Virus record (IMG/VR): IMGVR_UViG_3300018059_000035 | Coordinates: 1 to 28,702 of that record | Length of the DNA stretch: 28,702 nucleotides | Strand: one strand, 5' to 3' | Source: a virus | Shown: in pieces, positions 22,501-28,702 of the stretch | How positions within the stretch are numbered: position 1 is the first letter of the stretch | Layout of the letters: every line of letters starts with the position of its first letter | Notes under the pieces: generated by a model | Databases searched by the model: none | What the model saw: the letters and a program-made list of their open reading frames with translations, nothing else | What the model was told of the DNA's origin: nothing | Translations under genes and position numbers: made by a program

Positions 22501-24978
22501 GTGTTCAAGAAATTCTTGACTGCACTGCTTTTCGTTTCTGGTATCGCTGCCGCGCAAGAAAAATTCAGTCTGTTCAATCGGGCGTCTCCCACTCCCGGAG
22601 GTACGACGGGCTGTATTGTCTATGCTTCGACGACCACTTCGTTGGGGTGCATCGCACTCGGGATTACGGGGTATGTGTTGACGGCAGGGTCAGCAGGACC
22701 CCATTATGCTCCGCCAACAACGGGGGTCGTTCCAACAGGTACTGGATTTCGCTATGTTGCGAGTGGTGTGGAGGCTGACACAGGCAAGCTCGTTGACACT
22801 TCTGATGTGAATAATAGTCAGATCACGTACGCGAAAATTCAGGACATGGGTGCCTCTTCGCGGCTTCTCGGGCGATCAACAACCGGAGCCGGGGTCATCG
22901 AAGAGCTTGCTGTCAGCACGGGGCTCACACTTGCTGGTGGTGCTTTAACCGTGACATCCCCCATCCTGACGACTCTTGGTGGCACCGGGACAATTACGAA
23001 CATGACGGCGGGGGGCATCGTGTTTCCGGGTGTGGGTGGTCCGTACACTCAGGATGCGACTAACCTTTTCTGGAATGACGCGGATAATCGTTTCGGAATA
23101 GGAACAGCTACACCGGCAGGTCTGCTCTCTGTCAATCTCGCGTCTGCCTCCGGGAACGTGAGCACATGGGACAGTACCTACGCGATCTTTGGTGCCGCAG
23201 GTTCGGCGCAGGGTAAGGCTGTCGGGATTGGGTACGACAGCGTTAGCGATTTCGGGGAGATCCGATCAATTCACCCCGGTACATCATGGAAGAACCTCGC
23301 TATCAGGGGAAGAAACCTCCTTTTTTACTATCAGGACGGCGCAGGCATCACTCAAGAGGGGATGCGGCTGGTTGAGACTACAGGCCGTCTTGGTATCGGG
23401 ACAGCGGCGCCCACCTCACGTGCGACGGTCTCCGATAATACAGTGGCGCTTCCGGCACCTCCGACAGGAACTGTAATTCATGTTGGTGGAGCGAACGACA
23501 CGTTAGCCCGTTTTGTTTTAGATTCCTTCGGCAACGCACAACCGAACATCACCTTGCGGCGGGCACAGGGTACGGCTGCTCTGCCTACTGCTGTTGTATC
23601 TAATGATATTCTTGCTGACTACGCGGCTCGGGGTCGTGGCACGACGGTCTATTCTACTGGCGCGGCTGCTTTGATAAGGATGAGTGCTGCGCAAAATTGG
23701 ACCGATACGGCTCAGGGTTCTTATTTGACGTTTTTTACGAGTCCGAATGGGACGAACACACTTACTGAGATTGTGCGTATCGACAGTACCGGACTTGTTG
23801 GGGTTGGTACGACGGCACCCACGTCGCGGTTGACAGCTTCGGATAACGCGGCAACGCTTCCGGCGCCTACTGCTGGTACTGTTTTCCATGCCGCGGCGGC
23901 GGATACCATTAACAGCCGATTTACAATTGATGCCTTCGGTGCTGGCGTGCCTCTCTTCACCGCTCGTGCTGCTCTCGGTACGGGGGCGTCTCCAACTGCC
24001 CTCGCTCTCGATGGCGGGATGGGCGGGTTTGACTGGCAGGGACGCGGCACAACGGTCTACTCTAGCACGGCGCGGGCTTTCATCCGGGCCGCTGCGGCTG
24101 AGGCGTGGACGGACAGCGCGCACGGTACGTATCTGCGGTTCGCCACGACGCCAGTTGGCTCAACAACAGTCACTGAACAGATGAGGCTCGACGCCGCTGG
24201 TCGTGTTGGGATCGGTGTCACGGTGCCCGTTTTCAATCTCGACCTTAAGTACCCTGTTGGAGCAACGGATGTTTTCGGCTGGCAGTATGGGGCTGATGCC
24301 GCTTCCCGTAATTGGGGGTTGCGTCCGGATATAATTGAGTATGGTGATTTTGTCATCCAGACGAGTGCCGCGAAAACATCTGGTCAGCTTAATATTAATC
24401 GCTGGCGAATCGGTCCTACAGGTCTCATTACCCATAGTCTTGCTGGACTCTCTGGTACTAGTGGTACATTATTAACGACTCCCGGCACTCTTTTTACGCA
24501 GACGGCAAATGCCGTTACGACAGCGAACAACCTCACGACGCTCTTCGGAACCGGGGTCGGGACTCTCACGCTCGCGACCAATACGCTCGCCATTGGGCGT
24601 ACCATCGAGATTGAGATGGGCGGGTTTATTTCGGCAGCGGACGGCGGGGCCGGGACAAAGACTCTCACTCTTAGTCTTGGCGGTGTTACCATCGCCACTG
24701 CGACGAGCGGAGCGACGTTCACGACCGTCGTGAACAACGCATGGCGAGCGAAGGCGTCCATCACCTGCCGCACGACGGGGGCGGGCGGGACCTGCATTGG
24801 CGGGGCGTCGTGGGAGACGCAGATCGCCACTGCCAACCCGAACGGGGTATTCGCCGTGGCGACAGCGACGGCGGCGTGCAACACAACGGGAACGCTGGTA
24901 ATAGACCTGAAGCTCAATAATGGGAACGCTACCGGGACCTCCACGACCACCTATGCCAGCGTGAAGATCCTGAATTAA
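22501..24978 (+). CDS. Tail fibre protein with N-terminal signal-peptide-like segment
   Basis: The 825-residue product starts at GTG 22501, preceded by GGAGGG. Residues 1-19 (MFKKFLTALLFVSGIAAAQ) look like a Sec signal peptide cut after AAA or AQ, unusual for a virion fibre. The body has repeated GIGT-x-P modules typical of phage fibres (FGIGTATP, LGIGTAAP, VGVGTTAP, VGIGVTVP) and a 136-residue tandem duplication at 295-430 and 431-566. The end (about 660-825) is strand-rich, probably a receptor-binding jelly-roll tip (TLTLATNTLAIGRTIEIEMG). Because the usual baseplate attachment motif is not visible, function is inferred. Neighbours are wedge and gpI-type genes. Confidence 0.75.
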   Translation: MFKKFLTALLFVSGIAAAQEKFSLFNRASPTPGGTTGCIVYASTTTSLGCIALGITGYVLTAGSAGPHYAPPTTGVVPTGTGFRYVASGVEADTGKLVDTSDVNNSQITYAKIQDMGASSRLLGRSTTGAGVIEELAVSTGLTLAGGALTVTSPILTTLGGTGTITNMTAGGIVFPGVGGPYTQDATNLFWNDADNRFGIGTATPAGLLSVNLASASGNVSTWDSTYAIFGAAGSAQGKAVGIGYDSVSDFGEIRSIHPGTSWKNLAIRGRNLLFYYQDGAGITQEGMRLVETTGRLGIGTAAPTSRATVSDNTVALPAPPTGTVIHVGGANDTLARFVLDSFGNAQPNITLRRAQGTAALPTAVVSNDILADYAARGRGTTVYSTGAAALIRMSAAQNWTDTAQGSYLTFFTSPNGTNTLTEIVRIDSTGLVGVGTTAPTSRLTASDNAATLPAPTAGTVFHAAAADTINSRFTIDAFGAGVPLFTARAALGTGASPTALALDGGMGGFDWQGRGTTVYSSTARAFIRAAAAEAWTDSAHGTYLRFATTPVGSTTVTEQMRLDAAGRVGIGVTVPVFNLDLKYPVGATDVFGWQYGADAASRNWGLRPDIIEYGDFVIQTSAAKTSGQLNINRWRIGPTGLITHSLAGLSGTSGTLLTTPGTLFTQTANAVTTANNLTTLFGTGVGTLTLATNTLAIGRTIEIEMGGFISAADGGAGTKTLTLSLGGVTIATATSGATFTTVVNNAWRAKASITCRTTGAGGTCIGGASWETQIATANPNGVFAVATATAACNTTGTLVIDLKLNNGNATGTSTTTYASVKILN
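23383..24198 (+). repeat. 136-residue tandem duplication in the tail fibre gene
   Basis: Two 408-base units, 23383-23790 and 23791-24198, align without gaps. Shared protein landmarks include APTSR, SDN, LPAP, GTV-x-H, RF-x-x-D-x-FG, RGRGTTVYS-type text and WTD-x-A-x-G-x-YL. DNA has diverged, so the duplication is old. A third start (GRVGIG) follows at 24199 without the rest. Confidence 0.85.
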
Positions 24979-24979
24979 T

Positions 24980-25081
24980 ATGCCCGGTTTCACCGAGACT
25001 CGGCGTTTCGTTCTATCGGCTGAGTGTGGAAACAATTCGATGATGTACGCCATCGTGGAAGTGAGGGGGGGTGGTAGCTAA
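24980..25081 (+). CDS. Possible 33-residue small protein
   Basis: ATG 24980 follows the fibre stop by one base (TAATATG), and the frame runs to TAA at 25079-25081, overlapping the GTG start of the next gene. The product begins MPGFTETRRFVLSAECGN and ends VEVRGGGS. No strong Shine-Dalgarno is seen, but coupling to the fibre stop could replace it. It would fill the gap between two genes. Function is unknown and it may be non-coding. Confidence 0.4.
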   Translation: MPGFTETRRFVLSAECGNNSMMYAIVEVRGGGS

Positions 25082-27989
25082 AGTGGCAACAAAGACTACG
25101 GCTCCGGTCGTTGACCGTCTGACACTCAGCGATCACACGTCGCAGGTAATGGGATTTCTCGACGATGAGAATTCCGGTGCTATAGTCTATGTGTATCTGA
25201 ACACAAAAAGGGTCGCGACTGTTTTCACAATTCTTGACTCGAACGGTAGGAAGAGGTGGCGCGCGGAGACTTCGGATTTCGCGTTTGGTGGCGGAGTCCA
25301 GCACGTCAAATCCGGGGATCATTTTTATTTTCAGGCCAAAGCAGTCGGGAAGGATAAATCCGATCCGACGAAAATCTACACGGTTCTTGGCATCGACCAG
25401 CCGGATACTCCTTACACTCAGGCGGATCTCTCACAGCCACTGGGAAACATTTACGAAAGTGAACGTTACCTTGTCGGGGATGTTCCGTTGTTCAATGGTA
25501 CGGACCTCTTCATGTCTGATATCTCGAATAACGTGGAGGAAGGAGTCACGGTATCGGTTTACGTGAACGGTACGTTTCTTGGCATCACACAGTCGGATCG
25601 GACCGGGCACTGGACATTCGATACGCTCAGCGTTCCGGATTCACCGCTTCTTCCTTTGACGAAGAATGACCGGGTAACGGCACGAGCTATTCGGTACGCT
25701 GTCAATCCGGCGGACGGCTTGAAAACTGAAGTGCTTGTGCCTTCCGCCGAATCACAGCCTGCCATCGTGCTCGGGAACTTCTATACACAGCGCCTGTTCG
25801 ATTTTCTTCCGGCGCAGATGCAGACGGATGACAAGATTTCTGGCGACCTTCAAGTATTCACGAAAATACTTGGGATGACGATGGATGAAGTGAAGTCGTT
25901 CATCGACCAGTTCACCGACATTTTTGACATCGACCGGTGCGACACTAAGTATTTCGATGCGCTGGCCTATTTGCTTGGCTACCCCCTCAACAAACAGGAC
26001 TCGTTTGAGTCTCAGAGGTTTCAACTCAAGAATGCCGTTGAGTTGTGGAAGCGCAAGGGCACCTTCGAAGTCTTTCGAATTCTTTTCTACCTCCTTGATT
26101 TCGACATCACGATCACTGAGCTTTGGACAGAGGACTACGCGCTTTTCTTCCCGACGATCATGGCGTCAAACCGCGTGGATTATCTCTACTATGACGACCA
26201 GAATAACCCGCTGCCGCCACCTGACACGGCTCCCGAGCTTCTCGAAAATGGCGGCACATGGTATAAGTCTCCTTATTTCGGAATTCATATCGACCCGCTC
26301 GTGCAGTACACTCCAACACCGGGGTATCCCTATAAGACTGATCCTGTGGCCTGTCCGATGGAATCGAACACGTTTGCGATTGCCTTTTCGCCGGAGGACC
26401 TTAAATATCTGCTCGAACGGGTTGATTATTTTCGCCCTGCGCATACGGTGCTTGACTACATCGCTTTCATGTTTCCGATTTTCGAGTGCGGTCCGATTCC
26501 GGACGACCCGATGGAATTGGACGTGGACTGGTATCCGCAGGACCCCGGTTGGTACGCGCCGTACTGTCTGCCTGATGATCCGATTTACTACCGTGACGGT
26601 CACCACTCCACGCGGCCAGACGGGAAGGGTACGCTCGACCTCGGCGTGATGAGGGATTTGACAGGACTTCATCCCTCCACCGATCCGACTATCAACATGA
26701 AAAGGCTGCCGGAACGTGGTTATTGTCATCCGGGAGAAATTCTGGAATTCGCGTCGGAGAGCGACACCGAGGAACCATATTATTTCACTATGCTCAGAAA
26801 TGGTTTTGGAATGTCTATCGCCGATCTCGCGCCTGACATGAATGATTGGCCTTCTCGTGATCCCTACGACCCGCCACTTCGTGACGGGAAATACCGGTAC
26901 GCCTCTCGGTTGCTTGTCTACCACAGCCATTTGGAAATGCTTCACAATTTCTTTCCTAGTACTCAATACGGAGTTTCTCCAAGAAGTTCTCTGGTTCAAT
27001 CCAGTGAGGACGGGTATCTTTACGGCGTGACATCAGCAGGAGGTTTGCTTGGTTACGGCATGGTTTTCAAATTCGATTTAGATGGTAATTTGCTAGACAC
27101 TTACAACTTCGGTACGTATGAAGCGAGAGACGTACAGTGTGGATTAACGGAAGCACCGGAACCGGGGATTGATCCACTCAGGCTTTACGGCGCTTCGGGG
27201 GTAGGTGGTTCCGCCGATGCAGGGTGTGTATTCAAAATAAATCGCACTCCTATGGCTCTGACTGTTCTTCATTCATTTCAGTTAGGTAATGAAGGCTACC
27301 TTCCGTCTTCATCACTTGTGTACGCCGTTGACGGATATCTTTATGGTGTCTGTGCGGGTGGTGGTCCGTCTGGACAGGGTACTGTTTTCAGAATTCTTGG
27401 GGATGGCACTGACTTTAGCGTTGTTCACGCGTTTGGTGCAGACGGAGTGAATTCTTCACGTTCGTTGATGCAGGCTTCGAACGGACATTTTTATGGAACT
27501 GATGCAGTCGGTAATGTCTTCAAGATGGATGGGACAACGTTTGCTATAACAGTGCTTGCAACAGGGCTTGATACACCCTATGGAACACTCGTGGAGTACA
27601 GTGGGTTTCTTTACGGTGTGACTAGTGCTGGTGGGACTAACGGCAGGGGATTGTTCTACAAGGTGGAGCTTGCGACTGGAGCCTATACTGCTGTTTCATC
27701 ATTTCCGGTATCTCCCGGTCCTACTCAAACATTCGCGTTTCTTGCGCTTGCTAGTGCTGGTTTATTTTATGGTGTCAGCACTCAGGGTGGTAGCGGCAAT
27801 GATGGGGTAGTGTTTTCTGTAAACACGGCGGGTACGATAACCACACTGGAATCGTTTATGCGCAACATTACTGGCTTTAGTTCGAAAGCGGGATTACTCA
27901 AAGCGACCAATGGTAGTTTCTACGGAGTGACTCCAGTGGCTACTCTTATCGGTGGAAGTTATGGAACACTTTTCAGGTTCCTGTACTAA
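25071..27989 (+). CDS. gpI-like tail protein fused to a seven-repeat GloVer-type propeller
   Basis: The 972-residue product starts at GTG 25071 (GTG 25083 is possible). Residues 1-95 and about 140-225 look like Ig-like beta domains (VYVNGTFLGITQSDRTGHWT). Residues about 235-355 match P2 gpI-type tail proteins: FYTQRLFDFLPAQMQTDDK, DALAYLLGYPLNKQDSFESQ, VELWKRKGTFEVFRILFYLL. A Tyr/Asp-rich linker follows (400-630). From about 639 to the end, seven tandem units carry LYG or FYG then GG and VF-K, the pattern of GloVer-type (TIGR03803-like) bacterial repeats, predicting a closed propeller. The propeller DNA is more A/T-rich than the gpI part. The fusion would put a receptor-binding or cell-surface domain on a baseplate protein. 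Confidence 0.85.
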   Translation: MVAKVATKTTAPVVDRLTLSDHTSQVMGFLDDENSGAIVYVYLNTKRVATVFTILDSNGRKRWRAETSDFAFGGGVQHVKSGDHFYFQAKAVGKDKSDPTKIYTVLGIDQPDTPYTQADLSQPLGNIYESERYLVGDVPLFNGTDLFMSDISNNVEEGVTVSVYVNGTFLGITQSDRTGHWTFDTLSVPDSPLLPLTKNDRVTARAIRYAVNPADGLKTEVLVPSAESQPAIVLGNFYTQRLFDFLPAQMQTDDKISGDLQVFTKILGMTMDEVKSFIDQFTDIFDIDRCDTKYFDALAYLLGYPLNKQDSFESQRFQLKNAVELWKRKGTFEVFRILFYLLDFDITITELWTEDYALFFPTIMASNRVDYLYYDDQNNPLPPPDTAPELLENGGTWYKSPYFGIHIDPLVQYTPTPGYPYKTDPVACPMESNTFAIAFSPEDLKYLLERVDYFRPAHTVLDYIAFMFPIFECGPIPDDPMELDVDWYPQDPGWYAPYCLPDDPIYYRDGHHSTRPDGKGTLDLGVMRDLTGLHPSTDPTINMKRLPERGYCHPGEILEFASESDTEEPYYFTMLRNGFGMSIADLAPDMNDWPSRDPYDPPLRDGKYRYASRLLVYHSHLEMLHNFFPSTQYGVSPRSSLVQSSEDGYLYGVTSAGGLLGYGMVFKFDLDGNLLDTYNFGTYEARDVQCGLTEAPEPGIDPLRLYGASGVGGSADAGCVFKINRTPMALTVLHSFQLGNEGYLPSSSLVYAVDGYLYGVCAGGGPSGQGTVFRILGDGTDFSVVHAFGADGVNSSRSLMQASNGHFYGTDAVGNVFKMDGTTFAITVLATGLDTPYGTLVEYSGFLYGVTSAGGTNGRGLFYKVELATGAYTAVSSFPVSPGPTQTFAFLALASAGLFYGVSTQGGSGNDGVVFSVNTAGTITTLESFMRNITGFSSKAGLLKATNGSFYGVTPVATLIGGSYGTLFRFLY
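26985..27986 (+). repeat. Seven propeller repeats (blades) encoded at the C-terminus
   Basis: Units begin with SSLVQSSEDGYLYG, then RLYGASGVGG, SSLVYAVDGYLYG, SLMQASNGHFYG, GTLVEYSGFLYG, LALASAGLFYG and GLLKATNGSFYG. Average unit length is about 48 residues. Seven units fit a complete seven-bladed propeller that closes near the C-terminal residue (GTLFRFLY). Confidence 0.85.
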
Positions 27990-28002
27990 AGGGAGAGGTT
28001 AA

Positions 28003-28551
28003 GTGAGAAAAAAGAAGTTGCATCCGGTTATTGAGGAAGTGCTTCGGAAGCACGAGCAGGCAGCGGAACGTTATCTGCGAAAACTCAACGTGATTGAGCG
28101 GGCTCCGTGCGGGATCGGGTTCCTGACTCTCGTAACGGTGGATGAGCACGGAAACGTACGTGACACGGTGTCTGGAGCGAACATCGTCGTGAATCTTGGA
28201 CGGAGTAGCCTTGCACACCTGCTGGCCGGGGATTCTTCGGATAACCACAAGATCGTCGCCATGGTATTTGGTGACGGCTCTACGCCTCCTGCGATCACGG
28301 ACACGGGGCTCAGTGGCAGCACGATCATCCAAAAGGACACTTCCTACGACTTCCCTGATGGAGCCACAGGTCTCAAGGTGCGATTTACAGCCGTTGTCGG
28401 TTCGGCTGAGGGGAACGGCGCGGGATCGCAGATTTACCGCGAGGCGGCGCTCGTGAAGGGAAATGGGGACATCTTCTCGCGAAAGGTCAGCGGGTCTATC
28501 ACGAAGGACAATACGGTGGTCCTAACTGCCCTCTACACTTTTATTTTTTGA
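28003..28551 (+). CDS. Fibre or baseplate-associated virion protein
   Basis: The 182-residue product starts with GTG after AGGGAGAGG. A basic N-terminal helix (MRKKKLHPVIEEVLRKHEQA) is followed by a strand-rich domain with NIVVNLGRSSLAHLLAGDSS, VAMVFGDGSTPPA, and a closing EAALVKGNGDIFSRKVSGSI. This resembles fibre- or collar-associated proteins, where YREAxLxxxxGxxFxR is common. It is the last plus-strand gene and ends TTTTTTGA. A role as connector or accessory of the fibres is inferred from its position and motif. Confidence 0.6.
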   Translation: MRKKKLHPVIEEVLRKHEQAAERYLRKLNVIERAPCGIGFLTLVTVDEHGNVRDTVSGANIVVNLGRSSLAHLLAGDSSDNHKIVAMVFGDGSTPPAITDTGLSGSTIIQKDTSYDFPDGATGLKVRFTAVVGSAEGNGAGSQIYREAALVKGNGDIFSRKVSGSITKDNTVVLTALYTFIF

Positions 28552-28552
28552 G

Positions 28553-28702
28553 TCAGAAGAATCTGGTGCCGTTCAGGTTGAAAATCTCTTGCTTGAGCTT
28601 GGCGATCTCGGCTTCCTTTTTTTCGATCTCTTCGACGTGTTTGCTGGTTTCGTTGTAAATGTGAGCTTCGTGAGCCTCTTTGAGAATCTTGGGGTTGCTG
28701 TC
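28553..28702 (-). CDS. C-terminal 49 residues of a minus-strand gene (cut by the window edge)
   Basis: The reverse strand reads without stops from the window edge to TGA (complement 28553-28555). It encodes DSNPKILKEAHEAHIYNETS, then a charged heptad-like stretch (EEIEKKEAEIAKLKQEIFNL) and a tail ending RFF. This looks like a genuine coiled-coil C-terminus. Its stop is one base from the stop of the fibre gene, so the genes converge with no space for a terminator. The product cannot be identified from this fragment. Confidence 0.65.
   Translation of the reverse strand, partial: DSNPKILKEAHEAHIYNETSKHVEEIEKKEAEIAKLKQEIFNLNGTRFF

Noticed and set aside
28540-28551. T-runs at gene ends (sheath, tube and final gene) as terminators
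   Set aside because: They encode C-terminal Phe codons followed by TGA and have no GC-rich stem before them.

Overview
The window looks like part of the late structural region of a contractile-tailed (myovirus-type) double-stranded DNA phage or prophage. Genes are tightly packed, nearly all on the plus strand, and many are joined by ATGA, TGATG or GTGA stop/start overlaps. GTG starts are common and one TTG start is likely. The order runs tail sheath, (island), tail tube, chaperones, tape measure, hub, spike, wedge, fibres. This is a mosaic of T4-like parts (gp25, gp26/gp51, gp6, gp27/gp5) and P2-like parts (gpX, gpD, gpI). The host cannot be named. An SLT-type endolysin, Sec-type signal peptides and a GloVer-type propeller fit a bacterial, probably Gram-negative, host, but that is inference.

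Layout. 1-1155 is the C-terminal part of the tail sheath. 1202-7854 is an island between sheath and tube genes, which are usually adjacent: a free-standing HNH homing endonuclease, a run of small zinc-finger, hypothetical and membrane proteins, a Pro/Thr-rich secreted protein, a strong terminator, an endolysin-holin pair, and a 589-residue probable virion protein. 7900-14380 holds the tail tube, a gp26/gp51-like hub-assembly protein with a probable frameshifted extension, a 952-residue tape measure with a built-in M15-type peptidase, and hub and tube-initiation proteins. 14377-22499 holds the spike, a beta-helix protein, a gp25-like wedge protein split by an HNH-containing intein, and a gp6/gpJ-like wedge protein. 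22501-28551 holds a fibre with a signal peptide, a gpI-like tail protein fused to a seven-repeat propeller, and a further fibre-like protein. A minus-strand gene enters from the right edge at 28702.

The structural genes together specify tube, sheath, baseplate and several different surface-binding architectures. Two HNH homing elements (free-standing after the sheath gene, and the intein in gp25) parasitise conserved tail genes. The most distinctive points are the hairpin that buries the endonuclease ribosome-binding site and overlaps an extended -10 promoter, the gp25 intein, the gpI-propeller fusion, and the frameshift candidate. No gene-free stretch exceeds about 105 bases. I saw no tRNA, rRNA, CRISPR array or insertion sequence.
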